The notes under the pieces are model-generated. The model worked only from the letters and a program-made list of their open reading frames with translations. It searched no databases and was not told the origin of the DNA. A program made the translations under genes and the position numbers. Positions 13,728 to 22,383 of a stretch of 22,383 nucleotides of DNA are shown piece after piece. The stretch's first letter is position 1. Every line of letters begins with the position of its first letter. This stretch comes from a virus. The stretch covers positions 8,047-30,429 of IMG/VR virus record IMGVR_UViG_3300008110_001887; one strand, 5' to 3'.

Positions 13728-13760
13728 ATTTTATCGTTTTAAGTATCTCTTATCTACAAA

Positions 13761-13793
13761 GCTAATATATGAAAAAAAGTTGAGCTTTCCAAA
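13761..13793 (-). promoter_or_regulatory. Promoter of the middle operon
   Basis: TTTG (13790-13793), 20-nt spacer with a T7 run, then TATATTAG at 13762-13769. A second -7-like match, TAGCTTTG, lies 5 nt further down (13757-13764) and fits TAnnTTTG better but at a longer spacing. Downstream is AGAGATAC, shared with other promoters. The spacer overlaps a terminator-like hairpin. Confidence 0.6.
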
Positions 13794-13812
13794 TGAATAC
13801 CCAACTTTTTTC
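13771..13812 (-). terminator. Terminator-like hairpin overlapping the middle-operon promoter
   Basis: GAAAAAAGTTG and CAACTTTTTTTC flank a 19-20 nt loop on the minus strand, giving about 10-11 bp, mostly A-T, with T7 at its end. It would end tail-operon transcription. The core is only 4 bp with GC, so it may be weak. Confidence 0.45.
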
Positions 13813-13833
13813 AAAAAAATTTTAATTTTTTTT

Positions 13834-14532
13834 TTATTTTCCCCAATGTTTTTCTCGGAGTTCGTAAATATCAATTGGTTCTCGTTTCATATGTGAACCC
13901 TGATTAAAATATGCACCCTTTTTCAAATAACCACCTAAAAGGTTTCTTCTAAATCTATTAGAGTTATTTGGTTCTGAACCATGAACGGTATGTGAATGAA
14001 GTAAAACTACTTCCCCTTTACGAAGGTAACCTTCTACCTTTTTAAAATCATGTCCTTCTGGCATTACACAAGGTTTACCTCTTTCGTTTCTCCAAAACTT
14101 GGGATTACTTTTAGTTCTTTCTTCATCCACTTCAATTGGTAGAACTGGTAATCGATGTGAACCTTCATAGTTCCACACTGCACCATTTTCGGGGTCATGA
14201 TTATCTAATGCCAAAGCTGTATTGATAATTTCATTATGTCCACAACCAGTATAGAATGCGTTTTGATGCATATCTCTACCCAACTGTCCCGGTGGTTTGA
14301 AATATGACCAAGTTTGTAAACCTACCAATTCACCTTCCATCAAGAACTCCATTGCCTCGATAAGTTTTGGATGTGCAAAAATTGATTCTAATTTTGGTGA
14401 TAATTTATGTGGATACGCAAACGGGTCCCATTCTCCCCACTCTTCACCATTTTCTTTGGTAGTTAGAGCTCGTTCTTGTCGTAATCGTTCTAATTCATTG
14501 TTGATTTCATCACATTGCTCCTCGGTAAGGTG
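13834..14532 (-). CDS. PhyH-family 2OG-Fe(II) oxygenase, start missing
   Basis: The frame from 14532 to 13834 reads as one PhyH-type domain: LTEEQCDEINNELERLRQ and WGEWDPFAYPHKLSPK, then the double-stranded beta-helix core with MHQNAFY, ENGAVWNYEGSHRLPV and HTVHGSEPNNSNRFRR (His124, Arg135 counted from the internal Met at 14352). It would oxidise an unknown substrate with iron and 2-oxoglutarate. A TAA (14533-14535) precedes the frame and there is no ATG, GTG or TTG before the internal Met at 14352, so about 20 N-terminal residues seem lost. The usual first iron-ligand motif HxD is H-Q-N here. It lies 24 nt after the tail gene. It may be a remnant or a changed enzyme. Confidence 0.65.
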   Translation of the reverse strand, partial: HLTEEQCDEINNELERLRQERALTTKENGEEWGEWDPFAYPHKLSPKLESIFAHPKLIEAMEFLMEGELVGLQTWSYFKPPGQLGRDMHQNAFYTGCGHNEIINTALALDNHDPENGAVWNYEGSHRLPVLPIEVDEERTKSNPKFWRNERGKPCVMPEGHDFKKVEGYLRKGEVVLLHSHTVHGSEPNNSNRFRRNLLGGYLKKGAYFNQGSHMKREPIDIYELREKHWGK

Positions 14533-14556
14533 TTATTAATTTTATATAAATATATA

Positions 14557-14946
14557 TTACTTGTGAAATTGTAAAAGATTTGGTAAATAAAATTTTAAAT
14601 TTGGTATTGTGTTATTTACTAATGAAATTGCTATTCTATTTGATTCTCTAACACCTTTATCTAACACAGTACCACTTGAATCATATTGAGTTGTAATTGG
14701 ACCTGAAATTCTCCATCTTATCAAAACTCCTGTGTATAAAGCATTCGATAAAATTTTACTATATTCAGAATAATTTACTTCATATATAGTTGCACCTTTA
14801 TCATTAGTTTTTTGAATAAAATATCGTGTAATCCATCCTCTCCCATAATCACTATTAGTTGGACTTGGAAAATGGGTATCGATATCAGAATTCAATAAGA
14901 ATAATGAATTAATTTTTAAATTTGAATATTTTTTATTATTATCCAT
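14557..14946 (-). CDS. Probable tail-operon protein of unknown role (129 aa)
   Basis: A basic, beta-rich protein (YGRGWITRYFIQKTNDKGA, then YTGVLIRWRISGP). One nt separates it from the large hub-like gene, so it belongs to the tail operon, and it is the last gene in it with an intact start. No family recognised; a virion or assembly role is inferred from position only. Confidence 0.6.
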   Translation of the reverse strand: MDNNKKYSNLKINSLFLLNSDIDTHFPSPTNSDYGRGWITRYFIQKTNDKGATIYEVNYSEYSKILSNALYTGVLIRWRISGPITTQYDSSGTVLDKGVRESNRIAISLVNNTIPNLKFYLPNLLQFHK

Positions 14947-14947
14947 A

Positions 14948-17257
14948 TTATTTTAATTTCATTTTTCCACCCACCATAGTTGTCCACAATCCTTGATCTA
15001 AAGTGTGTGAAATACTAGTGACAGTAAATGCACATTTATCTCTATATTGAGCCGGTAAATCTGCTATTTCAAATAAATCACCAGTTTTAATACCAGAAAC
15101 ACCATGTATTTTAAAATCAAATGCTATTTCTACTAGAATATTATTTGGAGTTGTGGAATTTCGTAGATTAAAAAAATCACTAAATGTACTTTTTGCAACA
15201 TCTCTATTAATATTTCTATCCTTTATAGTAGGAACAACCGTAGCGTGTTGCATGAAAAGTTCATAATTTTGTTTTCTTGCCTCCTTTTCCGCTTCTTCGG
15301 CATCAACTGCTTCTGCCGGTTCATTATTTGGGTCCTGATTGGGATCTTGGGTAGTACGGTCTTGGGTTTCTTTAATTAAAGCTTCTTTATAATTAGCTAT
15401 TATTTCAACAACTGGGTCTGGTTTAGAAGCAAATAATGCACCTGATTCTATTGGTAAATTACCTTCAGGTGAAGAATCGACAGATATACTATTACCTTCT
15501 GCAGCAGTTCTTTCAGCAATAATCATGTTCTTCATTGCAGCAGGAATTTCAAACGCAAATTGAGAATCTATAAAAGGACAATCTATACCACTTGAAAAAA
15601 ATCCAGTTATACCATCTTTGTTGGGTTTTCCTTGAAAATTTAAATCAGCTATTTCAAGTTGGTATCTTCCTTTATTTTCAGATCTACGAGATGGTATTTG
15701 TACTATTTCAAAATACCAAATTGAGTTTGCTGCAACAGAAACACCATTTAGTATTTCATAGTATATATCTTTAGCAACATAATTAGATTTTTCTAATACT
15801 TCAATAAAAAATTCAAAATTTACATACAAATCTTTTAAATACCCCCATTGACCAGATTCTGCAGTAAATGCAACTGCATCGGCTGGGAAAAGTGATGCAT
15901 CTAATGCAGTTGTTTGTGGAAATTTAAATGAATTACCTGCCGGATCTTTTTGTTCTAAATTAACAGTTCTTTCTGGTTTTCCATCTGCATTCAATATAGG
16001 TCCTACTTGCTGAACGGTTGTTGCAGATAATGCTTGAGCCATTCCAAAATCAGGAGTTAAAGTATTAGGTATAATTAATTTACTACCATCAATAGAAAAC
16101 ATATGTGGATGTGCTCTACAAATAGTATCTCTATATTCTATTGCTAGTGGAAATGTTGGTACATCTGAACCACAAACCGATGCAACTGATTTTGTTTCAT
16201 ACGCAACTTTGTTTAAAATTTCAAAAGCAAGTTCTAAACGAATGTATGAATTTTCACTAACCAATGGCATTCCTGCCGGTACGGCAGCCTCTCCAGATGT
16301 AGAATTTTCTCCTTCACCACCTTCTTGTTGTGTTGTTTCTACTGCAGTATCTTCTAATTCACCAATTAAATCTTTTCGAATTTCATCATCCATGTTGATA
16401 AAATTGGCTTCACTTATAAATGAAATTCCTCTACTATCTACCTCATTTATTAGTTGTTTGACCCTTTCGGTTTTCTTGGCCATTGGTAAACGATTATACA
16501 TTTGCATAAATAGAGCCAATCCAACATTTGATTCGGCAGTAGATTCGATTGTTCTGTTATCATATCGTTCACCACCTTCATTTTTTTTATCATCTTTTTT
16601 ACCACCACTTCTATGTTGTTGTAAATAAGCTGCAACTTCACCTATTGATGTCAATTCAACTTTTAAAATATAAGTTTCACCAGTACTGGTAGTGAATCCA
16701 CCATTTGTAATATACCCTAAAAATCCATCGTAGGTATAACCAGAAGCACTTTGTTTTTCTTTTAAGTGGTCATAACTGTTAAACTTTGCAATTTCACAAG
16801 GACTTAAATTAATTTTTTGTGAAATTGATTTTTCTATATTCCAACCAAATTCTACTAAAACGGTATATCCTGGCTCAAGAAAATACTTGGATAATTCTTC
16901 AGCTTGTTTTAAACTAAAACATTTAATCTGAAATTGTGATTTTCGTGTTAATCCACCATCACCGAAATCAATACCCATAGATTCAATGACAGGAGATGGT
17001 CTAAATCCTCTATCACCTTCTACAAATACTGGTGTTCCACTAAAAGTGGTACCAATTCTACCTGATTTATTTGTATCACCGTATCTAAGTGAAAATGAAT
17101 TATCTCCATCGGATGGAGTTGATTCTAATACCAACCCACTTGAAGATGAGATTCTCATCCAACCTTGTAATGAAGAAACACTTGCATTGTTTCCTGCTCT
17201 TGATTGAATAAGTTCTTTTATTTTTGGATTGAAATACGAATTAAAAGGAAATAACAT
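14948..17257 (-). CDS. Baseplate hub-like protein (769 aa)
   Basis: Residues about 105-140 (KSQFQIKCFSLKQAEELSKY and TVLVEFGW) and the C-terminus (FTVTSISHTLDQGLWTT) resemble hub proteins of contractile tails (gp27/gpD-like fold), which hold the spike and attach the tail tube. Between these are a charged insert with KKDDKK and a glycine- and glutamate-rich linker. The call rests on these patterns and on its place beside the LysM and tape measure genes; the fold was not checked. No spike or lysozyme domain is seen. Confidence 0.65.
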   Translation of the reverse strand: MLFPFNSYFNPKIKELIQSRAGNNASVSSLQGWMRISSSSGLVLESTPSDGDNSFSLRYGDTNKSGRIGTTFSGTPVFVEGDRGFRPSPVIESMGIDFGDGGLTRKSQFQIKCFSLKQAEELSKYFLEPGYTVLVEFGWNIEKSISQKINLSPCEIAKFNSYDHLKEKQSASGYTYDGFLGYITNGGFTTSTGETYILKVELTSIGEVAAYLQQHRSGGKKDDKKNEGGERYDNRTIESTAESNVGLALFMQMYNRLPMAKKTERVKQLINEVDSRGISFISEANFINMDDEIRKDLIGELEDTAVETTQQEGGEGENSTSGEAAVPAGMPLVSENSYIRLELAFEILNKVAYETKSVASVCGSDVPTFPLAIEYRDTICRAHPHMFSIDGSKLIIPNTLTPDFGMAQALSATTVQQVGPILNADGKPERTVNLEQKDPAGNSFKFPQTTALDASLFPADAVAFTAESGQWGYLKDLYVNFEFFIEVLEKSNYVAKDIYYEILNGVSVAANSIWYFEIVQIPSRRSENKGRYQLEIADLNFQGKPNKDGITGFFSSGIDCPFIDSQFAFEIPAAMKNMIIAERTAAEGNSISVDSSPEGNLPIESGALFASKPDPVVEIIANYKEALIKETQDRTTQDPNQDPNNEPAEAVDAEEAEKEARKQNYELFMQHATVVPTIKDRNINRDVAKSTFSDFFNLRNSTTPNNILVEIAFDFKIHGVSGIKTGDLFEIADLPAQYRDKCAFTVTSISHTLDQGLWTTMVGGKMKLK

Positions 17258-17258
17258 A

Positions 17259-17546
17259 TTATCTGAAATTATTTAATATCTCTATATAATTTTTTGGAAC
17301 TCTTAAAATAGTACCATCGGGTACTGCAAATGGTGCATCGTGAATGTTGTTTGCAGTTGCAATAATCCACCATAGGGATTGATCTCCATAGTATTGATAT
17401 GCAAGAGTATCCAATCTATCACCGCCCTGAGTCACGATATATATATCACTATCTCTTAATGGTATATTTGGGTATATTTTAGTTCTATATACCTCTCTGC
17501 CATCTTTTAGTTTTTGTATCTGATTTCTTTCGTATCTACTTGCCAT
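17259..17546 (-). CDS. LysM-domain baseplate protein, gp53-like (95 aa)
   Basis: Residues about 34-85 form a LysM-like domain: SDIYIVTQGGDRLDTLAYQY, YYGDQSLWWIIATANNI, then PDGTILRVP. In contractile tails a small LysM protein (T4 gp53, Mu/P2 gpX type) joins wedge and hub. The gene is 1 nt before the hub-like gene. LysM fold is well supported; the gp53-like role is by analogy. Confidence 0.8.
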   Translation of the reverse strand: MASRYERNQIQKLKDGREVYRTKIYPNIPLRDSDIYIVTQGGDRLDTLAYQYYGDQSLWWIIATANNIHDAPFAVPDGTILRVPKNYIEILNNFR

Positions 17547-17562
17547 GATTTATTTTGTTATA

Positions 17563-19938
17563 TTACCAACTACCATTCTTTGTTCCTGCTACTTGAGAAC
17601 CTCTTTTTTGTGTTTGCAATATATTTTCACTTGCAGTCTTATTGGTTTTCGGGGATGATTTTGTAACCGAACTTGTTGGTTTCGGTAATTCTTTATTTAC
17701 ATCAACACCATTCAATCTAGTTGCAACTGCATTTGGATAATTAACAACTGTTATTTGATCGGAATATACGGTAATAAATTGTGTATAAGTAACTGATAAA
17801 GTACCTTTGTGTTTACTTGGTACAACTACTAAGTGTGAATAATTAGTTTCAGATATTTTCTTTACACTATTTATATCATAAGTTGGGTCTGCCCAATACG
17901 AAAGAAGTACATCATCATCCACAAATGGGAATACCTTTTTAGCCTCGGTAAATCTTTGATCTAAATTAGCCAAAAATTCAGATGTAAATGCATCACTTGT
18001 TGTAATTGTACCACCTTGGTCTTGTTGTGGTGTAGATTCTGTTTTACCAGTTTCTAAATTAGTTTGTGGTTTATTTACACCAGCCTCTCTTGGTGGAGTT
18101 ACTGCATTACCATTTTTATCAATTTTAAGATTTTTTCCAAAATTTCCAGTTGCTGCTAATGCATCTGCTCTAGCCTGTGTTGCAATTGCATCATTTTGGA
18201 AAGCATCCGAAAGACTAAAATTGTATAAAGCAATTCCTGAACTTCTATCTTCAATAAATTTAATAGTCATAGATACTTCAATATATCTTGGTAATAATAA
18301 ACCAGCACTGTCAGTTTCCCAACTATTATTATCAGGAATACTATAAGAAAGAGAATCAATAAATCCAGTTTTATTTAAATAAATATTTCCTAATCTAAAT
18401 GTAATAATTGGAGGTTGCACATAATTTTTACCATCTACTGCTGCAAAGGATGGATATGTTTGTTGGGTTAAAAATTGTAATTTTTCCCAATTAGCTGCCA
18501 ATTCTAATTTATTAAAACATACAACATTTAACACGAACTGAACACTTCGTTCAACACCAGTGTATGTATAAAATTTGTAAGGATTTCCAAAAAAATTACT
18601 TGATTCCCAACTAGGTGTAGTTGATTCAGATAATCCTGTGATATAACTTCTAAAATGTACCGTTTTTGAATCTCTTAACGATTTAAACCAAAGTGGAATT
18701 AAATCTCTTCCTTCCATTTCTGATAATTCTTCAGCAGAACGAATTTTTGCTGGGGATTGATTTATAAGGTCAAAACTATTATCCAATCCATATACAGTTT
18801 TCCAAGTATTTTTCTTTCCTGAAAGTACTCCATAAGTATTTCCTTCGGTTGGGTTATATGCAGAATATACACCAGTATTATTTTTTCTATCAGAAAATCC
18901 ATATTCGGTTTTTCCATATCTACCACCATTATCTTTTCTATCTACACCAAAAACTGGTGATACTAATGATAAATCGATAATAGGAGTATTTGCTTCTCGA
19001 TAATCTTCTCGATAATTACCAAGAGTTTCGGAATATTTAAAATCAGGATTTGGTTTTGGATTACGAGTTTGTTCCTCAACCGCTTTATCTAATGCATCTT
19101 TACTTGCGTTAGATGTTCCTTTTAATTTGTTTTTTATCTCTACAGCTTCAGCACCAAGTTTTCTTTTTAATCTTTCTTTCTCTAATGAAGCTTTTATCAA
19201 AAAATCATTTGTTGCCTCTAATAATGGAGCCAAATCTTTTTGTTGTTGTGCTCTTTCTCTAGCTACACGAATTTTATCAGAATAACTAAATTGAGATGAA
19301 TACTCATACGCTCCATTTGCAGGTTGTGCTGTGTTTGCACCCAATGCATATGGGTCTCCCAAGAAAAAATCTCGTACTTTATCTTTTACCAAGGATATAC
19401 CTTGTCCTAAAAGTTGTTTTCCAATAGTTTGAGGGTTACCTCCCCCTGATTGTTTCAAAAATTGACCTAATAATGTTCCTGTTGCATCGTTTTTTATACG
19501 AGCGATGGTAATCATAGTATCAGGTTCTATGTTTCGTTGTAGTTCACCTGTGTTCTTTACATAAGTTGGTATTGTGAGTTGTGGAATACCCAATCGTGTG
19601 TTTATACCATCTCTGGCTTGATTTAATGAACTTACCTGTCCTCCAAATACAAATCTACCAAACCCACCACTAGTTATTTGTGCCAATCCTTGACCAACTA
19701 CTCCACCATCCACCAACACTTGGTTGAGTCCGGTTGCTCGTTTCATTTGTTCTACTGCAGAAGTAGAACGGGTGGCAATACGAATAGATTGATTACCATA
19801 TAGTAAAGGATTGTTTAATTCAACTGCAGAACGAGGTCTGATACCAGTTGTTTCAAATTCAACTAACGTATCTTTATCCGACTCTACAGCCGTATCAAAG
19901 GTTGATCCTTTAAATAAATCTAATATCGTTTTTCCCAT
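17563..19938 (-). CDS. Large tail or baseplate protein, possible tube initiator (791 aa)
   Basis: The N-terminal quarter is Gly- and Thr-rich. Residues about 222-292 are a charged coiled coil (RVARERAQQQKDLAPLLEAT). A beta-rich domain follows at about 415-560 (WFKSLRDSKTVHFRSYITGL, then NWEKLQFLTQQTYPSF). The C-terminus is Ser/Thr/Lys-rich and looks disordered. The middle domain with W-KL-LTQ-TYP is like tube or tube-initiator proteins near the baseplate (gp48/gp54 type). It lies between tape measure and LysM gene. Role inferred by pattern and position. Confidence 0.55.
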   Translation of the reverse strand: MGKTILDLFKGSTFDTAVESDKDTLVEFETTGIRPRSAVELNNPLLYGNQSIRIATRSTSAVEQMKRATGLNQVLVDGGVVGQGLAQITSGGFGRFVFGGQVSSLNQARDGINTRLGIPQLTIPTYVKNTGELQRNIEPDTMITIARIKNDATGTLLGQFLKQSGGGNPQTIGKQLLGQGISLVKDKVRDFFLGDPYALGANTAQPANGAYEYSSQFSYSDKIRVARERAQQQKDLAPLLEATNDFLIKASLEKERLKRKLGAEAVEIKNKLKGTSNASKDALDKAVEEQTRNPKPNPDFKYSETLGNYREDYREANTPIIDLSLVSPVFGVDRKDNGGRYGKTEYGFSDRKNNTGVYSAYNPTEGNTYGVLSGKKNTWKTVYGLDNSFDLINQSPAKIRSAEELSEMEGRDLIPLWFKSLRDSKTVHFRSYITGLSESTTPSWESSNFFGNPYKFYTYTGVERSVQFVLNVVCFNKLELAANWEKLQFLTQQTYPSFAAVDGKNYVQPPIITFRLGNIYLNKTGFIDSLSYSIPDNNSWETDSAGLLLPRYIEVSMTIKFIEDRSSGIALYNFSLSDAFQNDAIATQARADALAATGNFGKNLKIDKNGNAVTPPREAGVNKPQTNLETGKTESTPQQDQGGTITTSDAFTSEFLANLDQRFTEAKKVFPFVDDDVLLSYWADPTYDINSVKKISETNYSHLVVVPSKHKGTLSVTYTQFITVYSDQITVVNYPNAVATRLNGVDVNKELPKPTSSVTKSSPKTNKTASENILQTQKRGSQVAGTKNGSW

Positions 19939-19942
19939 CTAA

Positions 19943-22383
19943 TTAAGCAAATTGAGTTCCAAATTTATTATCGGTACTCGTTTCAGTTTTTTTCCTTACA
20001 ACACTTGTAACCTTTGCACTATCCATATACGGAGCCCCACCTCCTCCACTCATTGAATCTGCTAATCCTGCAGGATTTTTAGTTGCTATTAAGAAGTCAT
20101 CAGGATGAGTTGATACAACTTGTCCGTTTTGGACTACACCATCATTTATCGATTCACCTGATTCATTTGTTGGTGGAGCAGCTGAGCCAAGTGTACCAAA
20201 TGAAACGGTATTAAGAAGGTCTCCTGCTTTAACTAATGGTTGGATAAGATATTCATCTATAACACTTGATATGGATTGAATACCTTCTGTCAAAAACATT
20301 ATAAAATCCATAACCGGAGTTAATACAAATGCTAAACCTTCTGCTATAAATCCAATAACTTCAAATATTTTTCCCATTCCCCAAACCATAAAATCTATAA
20401 AGTAACCCATTGGTCCAGCATCTACTTGTGCGGCAAATAAATCACCTAACTTTCGAAATATCTCCATAATAGGTTCTATTGCTTCCATTGTTTTTGATTT
20501 TAATTCTTTAAATTTATCAAACAATGGTTGTAATCTTTCTACAACTCTTTGAATAGGTGTGATTAACATTTCTAATATCGCCCCACCTATTGCATATATT
20601 GGCCCAACTACTGCCTGAAATACATCATTCATAGCACCAAGAACACCAAAAATTATACTGAATAACGCTCCAAAAAATTTCATTATTGGTCTTACAATTA
20701 CACCCATATTTTTCATTTGGTCTAACAAGTTATTCATAATAGTTGAACCAAGAGGAGCCATCATGTCCATAAATCCAGTACTCAAAGAACTAACTTCATT
20801 TTTCAATGCATCGGTTACTGATTGCATCTCTTGTTGTTTTGCTAGTTTATCGGTCTGTGCCTTTAAATCGGCCTCGGATAATTCGGATATATCTTTACCC
20901 GCATCAGCAAGAGCTAATGCAGCTGCTAAATTTTCTTTATCTAAAACTCCAAATCGTTCTCTAATTTTTTGTTGAGTTGCTAGAGATTCGATTGTCATAT
21001 TACTTGCTTCTGCAATTTTTTCTTGTTCAAAGGAATTGAGTTTTGTTACATCACCTAACTTCATCACCTCATCAACCACAGCTTGTTGAGCACCAAGTAC
21101 ATCTTTGGTTGCTGCTAGTTGTCTTGCTCTACCAAAATTTAAATTTTGGCCTAACATAGCAGATGCTTCTAATTCAGATGATATAGATTTTTCAAAATCT
21201 AATAAATTATCTGCTACTTTACCTGCTTCTCCAATAGAGGTTCCTAATTTAGCTGCTTCAACTGCTGCATTTCTTAATTCTTCAGCCGAACCTCCAAAGT
21301 ATTTGTAAGCATATTCGGAATTATCCGCCATATCCTTAATAACCTTATCAGGTGAAACACCTGCCAATTTGGCCATTTCAACAGTTTGACCTATTAATGC
21401 TTGAGATTGTTCTGCAGTTAAATCTCCAATGTTTTGGAATACTTTATTTAATTTCGTTGCTTCGGTTATCGAAACTCCAAAGTTCTTGTTTAATACTAAA
21501 ATAGAACCCATTACAGCTTCAGATGGTTGTTGTAATCCATCAAATGCATTTGTAAATTCGGCTGCTGCTTTTGCTGCGTTTTCGGCACTTACACCTAAAT
21601 TAGCGAAATCAACATTCGTATTACGAATGTTTTGTTGCATTCCTCTTGTTTGGGAAACTAATAAACCAGTTTCCTCTCTAAAAGCTTTTGCTGCTTGGTC
21701 AAGTTCCGAGAATCTCTTTATTGCCATAGCGATTGTTGCCACTACTGCAGCAACTACTATTAATACTGCACCAATTGCAATTGCAGTTGCAGCTGCACCA
21801 GTTGAAAGACCACCCATTGCACCTCTTAGAGCAGTTATAACACCTTGACCTTGCCCTAAATTACTTGCAAAATTTGTAGTAAATTGTTTTGATGCAACTC
21901 CTAATTGTTGTTTAAAAACCGAAGAACCCATTTTACCAAGTTTGGATAGCATACCACCAACTAGGGGAATTTCATCGAACGTATCAACTAAACCATCAAA
22001 AGCATCACCCATGCTACTTCCTAACTTTTGTGCAGCATCATCTACCTTTTGTATAGTGGTTAATCTTTTTAAATCTAATTGTAATCCTTCATTTGTTATT
22101 TGTAAAGCAGCTACCCTTTGTTCAACATCTTTTCTATTTGCATCAGTAATACCTCTTTGGAGATTATTTATTGCCTTATTATTTTTTATAATTTGTTTTT
22201 GAACATCTTCGGAATCTTCTAAACTTTTTACCGAACTTTGTAAATTTTGAATATATTTTTTTGTAGCACTACTTATATCATTTGTGTTATTAATTTGGTC
22301 TTCTAAATCTTGAACTATTGCACCAGCTATTGATTGAGATACTCTTAATGCCTCATTATATTCATTTTGTAATTTTAGTATTT
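19943..22383 (-). CDS. Tail tape measure protein, N-terminus outside window
   Basis: The frame is open from the stop at 19943 to the right edge (at least 812 codons), so the Met at 22012 is internal. The visible N-terminal part is coiled coil (QNEYNEALRVSQSIAGAIVQ). It is followed by a hydrophobic segment (AIAIGAVLIVVAAVVATIAM), Ala-rich helical repeats, a second hydrophobic region (FFGALFSIIFGVLGAM) and a Gly/Ser C-terminus. Length, composition and position before baseplate genes are typical of tape measure proteins, which fix tail length and assist DNA entry. Real length is unknown. Confidence 0.85.
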   Translation of the reverse strand, partial: ILKLQNEYNEALRVSQSIAGAIVQDLEDQINNTNDISSATKKYIQNLQSSVKSLEDSEDVQKQIIKNNKAINNLQRGITDANRKDVEQRVAALQITNEGLQLDLKRLTTIQKVDDAAQKLGSSMGDAFDGLVDTFDEIPLVGGMLSKLGKMGSSVFKQQLGVASKQFTTNFASNLGQGQGVITALRGAMGGLSTGAAATAIAIGAVLIVVAAVVATIAMAIKRFSELDQAAKAFREETGLLVSQTRGMQQNIRNTNVDFANLGVSAENAAKAAAEFTNAFDGLQQPSEAVMGSILVLNKNFGVSITEATKLNKVFQNIGDLTAEQSQALIGQTVEMAKLAGVSPDKVIKDMADNSEYAYKYFGGSAEELRNAAVEAAKLGTSIGEAGKVADNLLDFEKSISSELEASAMLGQNLNFGRARQLAATKDVLGAQQAVVDEVMKLGDVTKLNSFEQEKIAEASNMTIESLATQQKIRERFGVLDKENLAAALALADAGKDISELSEADLKAQTDKLAKQQEMQSVTDALKNEVSSLSTGFMDMMAPLGSTIMNNLLDQMKNMGVIVRPIMKFFGALFSIIFGVLGAMNDVFQAVVGPIYAIGGAILEMLITPIQRVVERLQPLFDKFKELKSKTMEAIEPIMEIFRKLGDLFAAQVDAGPMGYFIDFMVWGMGKIFEVIGFIAEGLAFVLTPVMDFIMFLTEGIQSISSVIDEYLIQPLVKAGDLLNTVSFGTLGSAAPPTNESGESINDGVVQNGQVVSTHPDDFLIATKNPAGLADSMSGGGGAPYMDSAKVTSVVRKKTETSTDNKFGTQFA

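Noticed and set aside
21429-21848. Plus-strand frame of 139 codons opposite the tape measure gene
   Set aside because: It is the mirror of an Ala-rich helical coding sequence, a common cause of long antisense frames. The sense frame is clearly coding.
1-22383. CRISPR array or insertion sequence
   Set aside because: No regularly spaced repeats, no transposase motifs and no flanking inverted repeats were seen.

Overview
The window looks like part of the genome of an AT-rich, contractile-tailed (myovirus-type) phage of a Bacteroidota host, probably a flavobacterium-like one. Every convincing gene lies on the minus strand, so transcription runs from right to left. Three things point to the host group: start codons are preceded by AT-rich leaders without GGAG-type Shine-Dalgarno boxes; at least six gene starts carry a TTG-N20-TAnnTT promoter, which fits the Bacteroidota -33/-7 consensus (TTG / TAnnTTTG); and the gene content is phage accessory plus tail genes.

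Right part (14557-22383): a packed tail/baseplate operon. In transcription order it holds the tape measure protein (its N-terminus runs off the window), a 791-aa tail or baseplate protein, a small LysM baseplate protein, a large baseplate hub-like protein and a 129-aa protein of unknown role. It is followed by a PhyH-family 2-oxoglutarate oxygenase frame (13834-14532) that lacks a start codon and carries HQN where the family has HQD.

Middle part (9446-13727): a new promoter at about 13760-13793, sitting on a terminator-like hairpin, drives a run of small overlapping genes of mostly unknown function, including a 28-aa membrane peptide and an SGNH hydrolase. The run ends in tRNA-Ser(UGA). After the tRNA comes about 290 nt of structured non-coding sequence with one clear tRNA-like T arm that I could not close into a cloverleaf.

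8902-5179: a small gene, then two large genes, each with its own near-identical promoter: a 742-aa protein with an HExxH motif and a C-terminal VWA (MIDAS) domain, and a 408-aa MoxR/CobS-like AAA+ ATPase. Both are closed by strong hairpins. This is the best candidate for a distinct functional system in the window.

Left part (1-5092): many small accessory genes, including a HAD-like phosphatase, a 'GLDMYL' family protein and a SWIM zinc-finger protein. One gene (3348-3840) is split by a +1 frameshift. Several genes share a leader with a C-tract 5-7 nt before ATG, and several mRNAs appear to begin with a shared TGAGAGATA-like element. Together with the promoters this suggests a repeated operon-header module used by the phage.
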